Assembly: GCA_013397455.1 (NCBI GenBank)
Contig: VYZB01000095.1
Coordinates: forward strand, 1,235,986-1,299,985
Length of the DNA stretch: 64,000 nucleotides
Direction: 5' to 3'
DNA from: Crotophaga sulcirostris
Taxonomy: Eukaryota; Chordata; Aves; Cuculiformes; Crotophagidae
Under the pieces are notes generated by a model. The model made no database searches, was not told the DNA's origin, and saw only the letters and a program-made list of their open reading frames with translations. This document shows, piece by piece, positions 12,786-25,029 of this stretch. Both the position numbers and the translations under genes were made by a program. How positions within the stretch are numbered: the first letter of the stretch is position 1; each line of letters opens with the position of its first letter.

Positions 12786-13230
12786 GCACATCATAAGATA
12801 TATATATATAGATAGAGATATATGTACACACACAATTAGTTTTATTGCTTGCTATATGTGCATGTGTTTGCATGGAATTGTCTAACCATGAAGGCAGTTC
12901 ATGGAAAAAGAAGATAATCTGGGATATATATAAAAAACATGTATCTCTTTTTTTTTTTTTTTTCCTAAACCATTCTGTGCAATGGGCAGTAGCTTTTGCC
13001 TTGGGCTTTCGAGTCTGATATTACTTTATCTTCCCTGAAAACAATCAGAGTAACAGCAACATCTGATATGACGGCAAGGGAAACAAACAAAAGCAGCTCA
13101 ATATGGAACATATCAAATTTTTATATTTATTCCAGAGACATGAATTTTCAAACCTGAAATTAAACATAGTGTGTGTGTTTATGTATATATACATACAAGT
13201 GCACACATACCCTCTGTTTATAAATATATG
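12786..13230. repeat. Low-complexity (TA)/(GATA)/(CA) patches and poly-T
   Basis: A degenerate microsatellite of TA, GATA and CA units lies at about 12799-12835, a poly-T run at 12948-12963, and alternating purine-pyrimidine (gt/ta) sequence at about 13168-13230. The 72-codon minus-strand frame through the last patch follows from this composition. Confidence 0.7.
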
Positions 13231-15660
13231 TATGTAATTCAGATCCGTGTCTTGTGCAGACATACGAGAAGTTCTGGAAAGCTTATATACTAATGTAAAT
13301 TGGTTCCTGATATTTAACAGTTAGGTCTTAACCACAGCTATGGAGAGGTGATTCAGACTCCTTCTGTTTTGGGGTATTACTTTTATTTGGGGGCTCCTCT
13401 GTGTAGAAGAACGTCTTCCTGTATTTGGCTGGAGACACTCACTGTGGCAGATGTTATGACTCAGAGCAGACAAGATGATTCAGATTTTTTGAGGTTTTTT
13501 TGCTTTATTTTTTCATAAGTGACTTGCCCCTAGGCATGTTTTGACAGGGAGGATATCATTTCAAATGAAATGTGTATGTGGAGGCTTTCCAAAGCTACCA
13601 GTTGCAGAGATTTTTCAGCATGACTCAAAGTAAAAAGAGTGTTGTGCATGCTGATAACTTGCTGTGGTGGCAGGATGTTGCTCTGGTACTGAAACCCATA
13701 GTTTATTGCCTTGTTACAGATTTGGACACGAAAGGCAGTGTCCATGAGTGAGCTGCTATGACTTTGTTCTTTTAATAACTGTTTTCCTCCAAAAACTTCA
13801 TTAAGACCAACATGGGAGAGCTGGTTTCTCTCTGCTGCCTTCAGGTAGGCTGGGATGGTGACTGATGGTTTAAATCTCATTTCCTCTACTTGTTTTAAAT
13901 GACCAGGTGAATCTCTAGCATCAGTGAGGGAGGATATTTTTAAGAGGACAAGGAATTCAGTCTGAAAGCAGGCGATCCAGAGGATGCTTCCTGCCAAAGA
14001 CTGCCAGAGGGCTGGGAAAGGCTTTTTGTCTGTACCAAGATGTTTGCTTTTCACCTTTAGAATGGGGAGAGTTCAAGGAGGAAAGTAATTCCTTCTTTAT
14101 TATTTGGATTTTTTTAAACTATTCCAGGAAAATTAATGGAGGGTACATCTGTAGTTCTGAATATCATCCCAAGAGCTACTGGTGTCTGTGATTTGTATGT
14201 CTTTTGAAGAGACCTTAACGCTCAAAATCTGCAATATTTTAAAGTTTTGCCTGAGTTTAAGAGCAGAACTTTTTCTTTCTAATGAAACAAAGCGAAGAGA
14301 AACCCCCTATTTCTTGCCTAGATCTCCAGGTTTATGGCACAGTCATAACAAAAGGTCAAATTTGCGTTGTTTGAAGCAGGTATCCTTTGAATGGGTTGTG
14401 GCTTTTTGAGGATATTACCTGTCTTCTCAGAGTTTGTCTTCCGTTCTTCCTGCTTTTATTCTCTTTCTCACCTTTTTTTCCAGCTTTTGACCTATATTTC
14501 ATCTGCTTTTCCCTCTCTAGTTTTTCTCACCCCACCACTGCTGGATCTCAGGGCATGTGTACTCGGGCATGGGGTGTTTCTGCAGCCTCTGGGATTATCC
14601 CAACCACGGTGTTTTGGTGTTAACACAGTGTCAGTAAAAGGAACCATGCTGATCAAGGTCTACTTTCATCTGTGTATGGCTTCACTTAGGATCTGTTAAT
14701 TTACACTTTTCTTGGAAATTAGTGGAATTGTGGAATTTTGTATGCAGGCGGGATATCTGTCCCTTGTCCTTGGCTGCGTTAGCCCCAAGGTCTGTGGCAT
14801 TTTACAGTCCCTTTAGGGAAATGTGGACATGATCTTCCTTTGTGTCACTGTGTTTGCAAGGTTTTTCCTTCTGTGCTGAGAATACAGTGTAGGAAAAGGA
14901 ACAAGAGCAAACTCTGATAGCTTTAACCCTTAATAAGTCTGATGTCCTCAGGGAGAACGGAGATTAAAGAGCCAAAATTCTCTAGGAGATTGTCACTTGG
15001 CTAATGATGATAGTAGCCTATGGCAGTCAGGGATGATATGGTTGATACTTAGCAGGGGTTGTGAACCAATTAGTCTGCTCAACAAAATACTTGGTCCACT
15101 GGGTGCAAATGTTAAGAATATTTATAGGGTTGGCTATGGAGTCAGCTAATCAAAATTGGAGAAAGCTACTTAAGAGGCTGTCCCAGGCTCTACAGAGGCT
15201 CTGAGATTACACAGCTGACAGATAAACAAATGTTTGCCCATGTAAATATTAGGACTTAAAGACCGTATTTCAACTCTTTTTTAGTTTTCTGGCATTGTAA
15301 AATTAATTAGGGGTGCTTGAAACATGCTAGTCTGCTTCCCTGTGGAGAGTTGACTTCGGTGGTGGCTGTCCATCGGTGATCCTGCAGGCTGGCTTGTTCC
15401 AGCCTGCAGTGGTGTGATGTGGTGTGTCTCAGAAGGTCCAGGTAGAAGACCATTTCCATGGTGGCAGAGGATGTCACATAAGCTGGTCCAGATAAAATTT
15501 GCAGCAGCACAATAATAATTCAGCAAATACTAACATGTTGGTTTGCGTTCATTAACTGCTTAAGGTCTGAGTATTCCCATTAATTCTTAAACCCATTACG
15601 TCTTTAACGTGTTAACTTGCTGAAATATGAAACTATTGCAAAGCAACATTGGTGTCGCAG
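13231..15660. other. Non-coding stretch containing the longest open frame in the window
   Basis: On the minus strand 13530-14054 is open for 174 codons. It begins after a stop near 14075, has no ATG near its start, and shows no domain, signal peptide or membrane segment that I recognise. A frame of this length is only mildly unusual for 64 kb of this composition, so I do not call a gene. The rest of the stretch shows nothing I can name. Confidence 0.45.
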
Positions 15661-15669
15661 CCGGGTCCA

Positions 15670-15707
15670 TTATGTTAGTGATGTCCAGAACGTTATGCTA
15701 GTGATGT
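15670..15707 (+). repeat. Short 23-bp-period direct repeat
   Basis: The 15-mer ttatgttagtgatgt (15670-15684) recurs with one change as ttatgctagtgatgt (15693-15707). The two copies sit just after a CpG-containing segment at 15648-15668. This could be a local slippage duplication; no function is evident. Confidence 0.75.
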
Positions 15708-15710
15708 AGA

Positions 15711-18700
15711 GAGCTGGTACTTAGGTAAGGTCTAATAGTACAGCTGGAGAAGAAATGCAGTACTTAATCTAAATTTACAGGGTGACTTAAGGGTTTATAG
15801 GGTTTTTTCCTTGACTGTTTGTTTATTTGCACTTCATGTTCAGCGCAATTAATGAAATAATTTTGGGGTTTTTTTGCCTCTCTAATCTGAGAAATAGCTT
15901 AGCAGAACCACTTCTGTTAAACAGCTAATAGGATGAGAAAAATCCACAAGCTTCACTGGAAAAGCTTTTCAAAACTTGAGACTATTGATTCCTCAGATTT
16001 AAGACATGAATGTGATTATACATGTTTTTACAGAGAATGTGCAAGTAGAAGAACAGCTTTTAACCCTATTACTAAGCTTCTGATCAAAATATTCTGCCTT
16101 GCTACTTTACAGCTGTTATTTTACAGCCAGCAATCAGTTTGAAATACAGCCATTTTGAATTTGATGCTGAAATGGTTTTCTCCAGTGCTTATTTGAAAAA
16201 TCAAATGTTAAACTGGGGCATTTATTGTATTTGTCAAGCTCTACACTTAGTCTTTACTTATAGAAAAATAAAATATTAATAAAAGGTTGCAGGTTGTTCT
16301 GCTAAGCCCCATTATTTTTTTTATTACTATGGGTTTTTACACCACCCGTGTGCAAAAGCTTTCTTTGTGCAGCTGCTGTTCTGGCTGTAAATGGTTTTAA
16401 GTGCAGTGGATTTTAATATATAGATGCTATCTCTGGTGGACCTTATATATTGCAAATTGCATAATGCCTTTTTTTGATCCTGAGAAGCACAATGATTATT
16501 GGTACTGATAATTGTGTTAATAGCTTTTTTCAGGTTGTTGTTGTTGTTCATATGTGTATCAGAAGTGCAACATGCTGGCAGATAAATGGGGTAAAAATGG
16601 TCTTTTCAATAGGAAGATCCAAGTCCATGGAGATTCTCTGGGGATCTCATTAAAGCACTCTTTTCTTAATATAGTGTACTGCAATAACAGCTATCAGAAT
16701 CCCCACAGTGTGGTTTCCTGATAGGTTAGTTTACACAGAATTAATTGTCTAATTTTGCAAGCAACCAGTCCAGTGCACATTGATTTTTAGTTATTTATTT
16801 ATTTTTAGTATGATGTGTTGCTCTGTGGATTCTGCTTCGTGTTTTGAGATTGTTTTTACAGTCCATCTTTAATTAATACCACTTTGCCATAGCACATATT
16901 ACACAGGAGTCATGATTTACTTTTAGCATTCTTCTTTTTGCCCCGCCATATGTAGAATTGCTGCTAATTTAAGAAACAAATTTTTGCATAAAGTGATTTT
17001 AAACAGCACAAATAAAAGGATGCATCAGAAAAGTAAATTTGGATTTTATAAGACATCTGTGGTTTAGATGCTCTGGAGACCAATCCTGAATGAGCAGAGT
17101 GGATTTCCCCTGTCCTCAGAGGTGAACTTGCTGATGTATCTGCTAGAGGAATAGCAAGGAGAAGGTGAGCCTTACACAGAACAAAGGACCTGCAAGTTGA
17201 AGTCAGTTGATACAGAAGCACAGAAAAATGTATTTGAATAAAATCTCGTAGGCTGTGCTGAGAATTTGGCGTGAAAAGGATTTTAATTTTATTTGAATTT
17301 TAATTTTTATTTTAAAGTGAAGTTCTTAAGATATAATTTGCACACAAAGAGAACGCTTCTGTCTTACTACTACCTGTGTTTAGCCACATGAGGAAGAGGG
17401 AGTTATGCAGAATATTCTCCAGCTCAATTTGGGCAGGATGGCTGCTAAAAAAACCTGCTGGTCTCAACCAGCTGCTAAAAACTGCCTTCCAGCTTATCTC
17501 ATCATTGCTGCTGCCCTTGGGAAACGACTTGCCTTCCCTTACCTGCTGAGGCTCATGCAGGTGGGGAAAAGATGATAAACTTATGCTGATTCCTTGCCCC
17601 TGGGCCTTGCTTGGCTCCTGCAGTTTGCTGGTGTTTTCATCCTGAGGAATGGTTTTGCTCTGGAAAAACCATTTTAAAAATGCAAGTATCTCTGCTGGAA
17701 CTATGGCTGTTCACTTGCCATCAGCATGTTGGCTGGAGGAATTGGTGACTATGTCCTCAGCTACTGTAAACGACTGTAACTAGAGAAGTTTATAAGAGTA
17801 GCTGAAAGAGCTTTCTGCACAGATTTTGGAAGGCAGGGAGTGAGAATGGGGTGGATATGAGGTGAAAAAAACCATAGGAATCCAGAGATAGCCAGAAGAG
17901 ATGCAGCTTGAGGAGCCTGCAGAAGTAGGAGTCTTGACCCAAGTGTGTACATTTGCAGATGCTTGAGTACTTGCTGTCTTGGTGTGGTGATGGGTTATTT
18001 GAACATCTCCTGTTTCTATGGGATGAAGAGCTGGGTGGAGGCAGGGCTGAGGAGCAGTGTGCAGGATGAGCAGGTCCCCACCACTCCTGTTCGGAGTCCT
18101 CCAACTGGGAGCGAGAGGATGTAAAAGTGAACACTGATTAATGCAAGTGAGCGCACTAGCTCAGAGTAAGTTAGAATAACATAGTTGGAGGGGGAGAAAA
18201 ACCCAAACCAGCAAAACTATTTACAAAGCATGTGGTACTTTGGAAGCTATGTGTTTGAATTTTAGATTTCATTTCTCATTTACATACAGGAAACATTCTC
18301 CAGGTGAAAACTCTGACTTTTCCTGTAAGAAGTGATCATTTTAGACAACGCTGCCATCCTTCTTGCCAGCATATCTAGGAGAGGGAAATAGAATAGAAGT
18401 CAGTGAAAGGTGATATTTCTTTGTCTTCTCATTCACTACCTTGTTAGGTCTTGTCTCTGTTAAAGTAAAGGTGCAATGTATGCTGTGAATTGATAATGTC
18501 ATAGCTATTCCAAGCTGCTTTTGACAGAGATTGTATCTCTCTGTTAGACACTAGATATAAAAAAGACAGTCTACAGGCTGCAGTATGGTCCAGCCACCAA
18601 GCAAATGTCCACCATGCTGGCAAAGTACTGCTGTTCCCAGACATTACAGGCCACATTGGATGTACTTGGTTTGTCCAGACATGAGGTTGCTCTATGTTGG

Positions 18701-18894
18701 GAGGCACCTGAAATGGGAATGTACCACTCCTGTGAGAGGAATTAGACAGCGTGCAGAGCTTTTGAGTTCTGTATCCCATCCTGGCACCACTGGTAATGTG
18801 CATGTTGTTCTTGTGTCAGTTGTTATCTCAAAATGTTGACATCATATACTAAATAACATTTAAGCTGGTTTCTTTTCATTAAAAGATAAGTTCC
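15711..18894. other. Unique non-coding stretch
   Basis: No gene is supported. Open frames of up to 119 codons (18444-18803, minus) have no recognisable domain. An (ATTT)-like patch lies at about 16790-16806. Confidence 0.5.
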
Positions 18895-18970
18895 CAACAC
18901 AACTGAAGTCAATGGGCTTTTGTCACTGACTTCAATAGGCCTCAGCTTCCACCTCATGACTCCATGGGAA
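18895..18970 (+). repeat. Old amniote interspersed repeat with hairpin core (copy 2)
   Basis: It contains aactgaagtcaatgggcttt followed by gtcactgacttcaataggcc, the hallmark of the same old repeat as at 6475-6565. The arms tgaagtca (18904-18911) and tgacttca (18927-18934) are still perfectly complementary across a 15-base loop. This copy is better preserved than the first. The family name is left open. Confidence 0.6.
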
Positions 18971-21840
18971 GAATAAATTGCTGCCAAAAATGCAGCTGTT
19001 TCTGACATCCAGCGGGAAAGGATAATTAGCAGTCAGTCATGGAGCTGCCATCATGGTTGTCTGATGAATAATAGAACTGAGTACAAGTGATAAGTTGCCT
19101 TCCAAGTAGGTAAAGTGATTTTAGCAGATTATCATGAGTGTAGGCAGCCAAGAAATATGGTATGAAAACCAAGTGTGAGATCAGTTCTAGACGGTAGACA
19201 TCAACTTTTCTGTCTGTCTGGCCTCTGAAACATACTGTGTAGTTCTATGTAAACACTAACCCAGGAAGTTTTTGGGAATCAAGAAGGCATAGGTTTGTTT
19301 ACCAGGCTTTGTTTCTTTATTTTTGTTGAATTGCATTAATGTTAAGAGAGGATGAGAAAGATTTCATTGAAAGCTCTTCTCCCTTTGTGTTTCTTGTTAA
19401 AAATACCTCTGGTTGGAGCTGTACTGTAAGGATCATGGTAGAAGGGTGAAAGAGAGTGTTCTATGGACATGTGCAGCTTCTGTGCACTGAGGAGACACTG
19501 GGCTTGGAAACTCTATTTCTAAGAAAAACAGGCCAGCTGGTACAGCAGGTTGCTGGGATGAAACAAAAAGATAGGTGCTGGTTTTGTGGATCTATACCCT
19601 TGGAGCAAAATGAACCGCAATTAAAGCAGAAGAAAGACAGACCAATGTCGTTTTAATCATCAGTTTCAGTTTGTAGTTGGTCTTAATGCTGTGTGCAGTT
19701 TTGTGAGAACATAAAGGCAGCACTGTAATACCGTGGCTTTTAACTAGGCCTGTTTATATATTGTGATTGGCGAAGCTATTGACTTAATATTCTTTCATGT
19801 TCTTTATGTTCCCTTCTGTTTTGATGTTATCGTGCAATCATCTTAGCTACGTATTAAACAAGAGACTACTTCAATATAAAATGATCAAAGGGGTAAGGGA
19901 ACACAAGGCCATAAAGAATATATGGAGAGCTCTGGGAGAATGGTAAGTTGAATTTAAAGACTTTTTCAAGCTGCTTAATTCCTGCTTAGATTTCTGGTGC
20001 CACCAATAGGCAACAGTCCTTTTCTTTAAATCTTTTACTAAGGATTGACAGGCACAATCACTGTTTTACATGGGGTTTAGAGAGTAAAAGGCCACCCTGA
20101 AGGTCAAGCCCCAAGAGATTTCGTCTAAGAGCTCATTGATTCTACTAGATTTTTGACTTGAATAAAGACCACTCCTTCCTAGGTCTGTGACTTGGATACA
20201 AGTGCCTTAGTATGTGCCAGCACAGAAGGCAGAGCAAAAGTGTAAGTGCAGGAAAAAAAATAGAGAAAGATGCTGTGGGGCAGACAGACAATGATTTCAG
20301 TCTGTTGCTCGTACAGTTCAGACTGGTGACATTATTAGCTGCTGGTCCATGAAAAAAAAAGAAAGTATTATTTTATTGGTTTCAGAAATGGATTATATTA
20401 ACAGTGAAATTGGGCAGAATAAAGATTTATGGTCACATCCTCAGCTTGAGTAAACAGGCAGAGGACCTCTGCTTGTAATGGGGATAGAAGAGCTTGCTGC
20501 TGCTGAGGAGCTGGGCTGTAAATACTGTGGGTCTGCTTCTCTTCACATATATAAATGAATGCATGATTGCTGTGAATGGATTTGCGTGTAACTGTATTTT
20601 GCACAGAAATTAAGATGAGCACATTTTGCCTCTCTAACATCATTATAATATTGGCTTTGTGAGTTGCCCAGTGCTGTGGTAGTGATTAGCAAAATGAATC
20701 TGAAAGCCTACCCCATAAGCAAACTCTGTATTTGCGCTATTACCTACTCCTGTGATATTTCAATCTGATTCATTAGAAAAATTAGCATTTTTATGGACTA
20801 ATTAGGGGAAAATGTTGCTTGTGCTCTTTCTGATATACTGAGATTTTTCACAGCTTAGTAAAGCCAAATAGAAGTGAAACATATTCCTTCCCCCCAGAAA
20901 AAAAAGGGGAAAAGCAAAAGGATTACTCTTATTAACTCAAAATATTGGGGTGATTTGAACTTTAAAAAAACAAAGGGAATTAAGAGAAGATTAAATTACT
21001 ATATTATTGGCAGTTTGTACAGTTTTTAAAATTCAAAATTCCAGATCTCTTTCAGCTATTTTGGTTCTTCAGGCATAAAAATATTTTAAAAGCTGTCAGT
21101 CAGTCACCATATTTTTTGTGACAGTTGCAAAATGAACAGTAATGAGAGTGAATAGTAATGAGTGCATTACTCAGTATCTATAAATACCAATTGATTTTTA
21201 TAAATTTCATTTGACTACATTTTAGTTTTTCTCTTCTTTTTAATACCAAGCTCAGGTTTCATTAGACCATAGGTGTTCATTCAAACGTATTTTAGTTTTT
21301 CTCACGTTATGCTAATGAAGCACTTGCTTTTGAAGTTTAGTTCTAAATATGCATGTGTATCACTTGCTCCTGCTCATGTTCTCCATTTGCCAGGAGGGTA
21401 GAAATGGGTGTCTATGACTAAACATCCGAGGTCATCTTTTTGCAAGGGAAATAATCTTTCTTCTTAGAGGATGGAATACCATTATTTTAATCAGTGCCGG
21501 CATCTCCTGTTTTGATTGTTAGGTTTTTATAATGATCTTGATTTACAGAGACACAGAGCAGTGAACCTTTCATTTTGGGCTTCTGTGGGGAAGGCAAAAA
21601 TCTCCATCTTGCACAGAGGGTAGAAGTTCAATTAGGCATTTTGGTGTCATGGGAGGTTGATCTTGCTTTAATTGGCTCCAACTGATTGGCTTTTAGACCA
21701 TGATATTCTTCACCTGCATTTGGATACTTCTCTAATATAATATGGAATTTTTTATTGCAGTTGCATTAAGTCAGAATAATTATTTCCAAATGATGCTTCA
21801 CAAATGAATGTCCTATGATAAATACAAGTGAAAGAAACCA
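18971..21840. other. Unique non-coding stretch
   Basis: No gene is supported. A 15-base direct repeat (attttagtttttctc) occurs at 21219-21233 and again at about 21289-21303. The rest shows nothing I can name. Confidence 0.5.
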
Positions 21841-23620
21841 TTAAAACTGTAGAATAATTTAAGTTGGAAGGGACCTTTAGAGGTCATATGGTCCAGCCTC
21901 CTGCTGAATGTAGGCATGACTTTGAAGTCAGATCAGGTTGCTCAAGGCTTTGTCCAGTTGAATACAGTAATTAGCCCCCTCTTCTTCAGGCTAGACAAAC
22001 AGTTCTCCTAGCCTCTTCTCATAAGTTATGTGCTGCAACGCCCTCACCATCTTGGTACTCTCTACTGAATTTTTGCCAGTTTGTCAGTGTCTGTTTTGTA
22101 ATAGAGAAACCAAAACTGGACATTCTGTTCCAGCTGCGGCCTCACAAGTGCTGAATAGAGAGTAATAATCGCTTTGCTTGACCTGCTGGCTGTCCTCTTG
22201 TGAATGCAACCCAACACATAGTTGGTGTTCATTACTGTCGCTGCCAACTCCGGTTCAACCCCCAGGCTGTCTTCCCCTGAGCTGCTTTCTGCACTGTGGG
22301 TTTCCATTTGCAGAGCTTCATGTATGCTTTTGGTTGAATCCTACAAACTTTCTATCAGCTCACTTCTTCAGCCTTTTGAGACGCTGCTGAATGGCAATTC
22401 CACTCTCTAAGATGTCAGCTGCTCCCCAGCTCTGGTGTCATCTGGAAGCTTGCTGCAAATATATTCCCCCTCATTCTCTAAGTTGTTAACAAAGACATTA
22501 AGAGGTTAAACAGATTACCTTCAGGAAGGTTTGTTCTGAAATCTTTGGGACTGAGGTGAGGGTCACCAGGTGGTTGGATGTTGGTGTGTGTTGTTCCTTC
22601 TTTCCCTTCTTGAGGATGGTGATGACAATTGCCTTTTTCAGCCATGAAAAGGATCCCCCAGTTTCCACAATATTTCAGTGGCACAAAGAACAGCCTCATA
22701 ATGTCAGCCTGTTTCCTGCACATCCATAGACCTGTGTAGATCCAGTCTGATTAAGTGTTCCCTTAAAACACTATAGATAGGACTTCTGTGCCCCAGAGAA
22801 AGACATTAGGAACATATATCTGGGCTGCCTGAGAGTAGGCCTTGCTGGTAAAGACTAAAACAAAAAATTTATGGAATGCCTCATCCTTCCTCTGTACCCT
22901 TTGTCACAATTCAGGAGTGACCCACATTTTCCTTAGTCTTTTGCTGCAAAGGTATATATGGGTGAACCTTTCATGTTGGCTGTACCATCCCTTGCCCATT
23001 TCAACTCCACTTGGGCTTTGGCTTTCCTAATTTTGCCCCTTCAGTCTGGGCAAGGTTTCTGTAGTCCTCCTGGGAAGTTTGTCCCCATTTCTACCTTCTG
23101 TTCATTTTCTTTTTGTGTTTGAAATCAGTCAGGGGTTCCACGTTCAGCCAAGTCAGCCTTCTGCCACGTCTGCTCCACTTGCCAGTCATCAGGGTGGATT
23201 GTTCTCATGCTTTGAGGAGGTTTTCCTTGAAGATAAAGGAACTCCCCCATGCCTTTCTGCACTCCAGGGCATTCATCCATGACATTACACCTGGTAGTTC
23301 CTTGAGCAAGCCAAACTCTGCTTCTCTGAAGTTCAGTGTCTATATTGTCTTTGCACTAATGAAATCTTAGTTGCTTGTGCATCACCAGTGCCATTTTAGC
23401 ATATATCAGGGTACTTAAAGTGCCCCAGGATGACCAAGGCCTTTGATTGTGAAGGCTGCATAAGCTTTATCTACTTCCAATTCTTGATCAGCTAGTGGGC
23501 AGGAAACACCCACCGCAATGTACTTGTTGGCCTCTCTGATTCTGACCCATAAATATTAGCTCTTAGCAAACCTATCACCTGTTTCACAGCAGAGTTGCAC
23601 CCATGAAAGTCTTGAGAAAT
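21841..23620 (-). mobile_element. Long antisense CR1 LINE with ORF2 relics
   Basis: Read on the minus strand this is a CR1 that runs from the endonuclease-region coding sequence to the 3' end. The 3' end appears on the plus strand at about 21848 as tagaataatttaagttgg followed by aagggacctttagaggtcat. Going right, the ORF2 C-terminal segment (22062-22307), a palm relic (22434-22451), a fingers relic (about 22540-22723) and endonuclease-side sequence (about 22900-23600) follow in the antisense order expected for CR1. A block of RT-coding sequence is missing near 22505-22540. The copy is old and riddled with stops. Confidence 0.88.
22062..23600 (-). pseudogene. CR1 ORF2 (endonuclease / reverse transcriptase) relic
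   Basis: This is the degraded second open reading frame of the antisense CR1, which in life encodes the enzyme for target-primed reverse transcription. Visible pieces, from the protein C terminus back: L-Y-S-A-L-V-R-P-Q-L-E...V-Q-F-W within 22062-22307, which matches the C-terminal signature of avian CR1 ORF2. K-L-P-D-D-T at 22434-22451 stands in place of K-F-A-D-D-T, with both catalytic aspartates kept. A relic of the fingers segment around K-K-G-K-E-G lies near 22600. Antisense equivalents of the CR1 region between endonuclease and RT span about 22830-23350, and a relic of the endonuclease G-D-F-N-H-P-D region lies near 23405-23440. Frames are broken throughout. Confidence 0.8.
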
Positions 23621-24059
23621 AAATATGACTCTTTATTCAATCACATCTGAGAAAAATTCTGTCTTCTGAGCATATATTTTAACAACTTTTAACCCTATAC
23701 AACCTTTTCCAGCAGAAACAGACAAAAAACTCTCTTCAAACTCTTTTGGACTCTAAATATTTGAGGTACCATAATAACTTAAGTATATGATTAATAGCAT
23801 TTCTCGATGGGGAATTGTTTGATGTGAAGTCTTTATGCATATCTGTGGACAGAAGGAGTTAATAGCATGTTTCAAGTCTTAAATACCAATGTAAAGCACT
23901 CATTGAATTGATGTATTTTTTCAGTTGCACTTTTCTCTTTGTGCTTTCAGCAGTTCAAAAGCTGCTATACTGAAGTCACCCATCTTGACCTCAGTCATCT
24001 GCTGTGTTAATAAAATGCCCTGTGCTGTTACTTATTATTTAGGCCATTAGCCTGAGTTT
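23621..24059. other. Unique non-coding stretch
   Basis: Nothing I can name lies between the CR1 and the SINE remnant. Confidence 0.5.
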
Positions 24060-24215
24060 CGGAAGCGTTATTTCTGGCTCTGCAATTATCCTACTGCTGC
24101 AATTTCCCTATCTAAATTGGAGATAACAAAGCTTTCCTTCTTTGTAGAGTGCTTTGAGATTTGATGATGAAATGTGCTATATAAGGGTTCGATATTGTTA
24201 TGTGAACAAATATCA
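24060..24215 (+). mobile_element. CORE-SINE / MIR-like remnant, sense
   Basis: The segment reads as a decayed ancient SINE: aatttccctatctaaattgg then agataacaaagctt (from 'tttccccatctgtaaaatgggg..ataata'), followed by tagagtgctttgagatttga and tgatgaaatgtgctatataa at about 24146-24184. The run 'aaagtgctttgagat ... gatgaaa.gtgctatataa' is characteristic of old amniote CORE-SINE/MIR-type tails. The exact subfamily cannot be set by eye. Confidence 0.6.
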
Positions 24216-25029
24216 CTTTGTTTGCATGGCTTGACCATCTTACAAGCAAGCAGAGAGCTGATGACCAGTAAATCAAGATTAGAAATGAACAAATGAGTTA
24301 TAATAATCAACTTCGGTCTGTTGACTTTATTTTTTCTTTCTGTTTGAAAGTCATTAACTTTTATAAGTCAATCTCCAGAGAAATTTTCAGTCTGTAAATC
24401 ATTTGCCGGTTAGGTTTAGAAATCTTTTAAGTTTGCTTTTGTTTCATAGTTTTACTTATCACTTTAGATGCTAAATAAGTGACGTATTAGTTTGCATGAT
24501 CATTATCAATCTGAACATAAGAATCACATATTATAAGGTTAAGTCTCTAGTTTCAGTGTTGGACATTTTTCAAGTGCATTTAAAAGACATTTCCAGGAAA
24601 ATAACCTATGAAAGTTACATATTAAGAGTGAAGAATCTTTAAAACAGGAAAAAAAAAACCCACCTTCATTAAAACTATAAATCTGTTCCAAGCAGGGCAT
24701 CATTATTTTAAAAATAATTTCAAACTCCTTTTTTACATTGTTTGCATTTAGACTTATGAGGTAAGTCCTTCTGATATATCTGAGCTTATTTATCATGGCA
24801 GTTTGCATTTGATTGACTTTTGTGTTGTAGAGTGGAAAAATGTTTCCTAAGCTAAATTTGCATACTGCACACACAAAATTTTTAATGAGGAAATATTAGG
24901 AAAATAGTTTGCATGTGGTACAAATAAAAATAGCTTAAAAAAAACCTACGCAGATTTATCCTGATTGAATAAAATGGCTGTGTGTTTTGGCACAGGAGTG
25001 TGAATAGTTGAAATCCACACAATTGTAAA
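24216..25029. other. Unique AT-rich non-coding stretch
   Basis: No gene is supported. Minus-strand open frames of 110 and 111 codons (24539-24874 and 24882-25214) have no recognisable domain, and the second runs into the CR1 tail. Confidence 0.5.

Noticed and set aside
22178..23370. Forward open frames (62-85 codons) as genes
   Set aside because: They are shadows on the strand opposite to the antisense CR1 ORF2 relic.
24180..24195. tRNA B-box-like ggttcgat
   Set aside because: No A box at the right distance and no cloverleaf; it lies in the tail of a SINE remnant.
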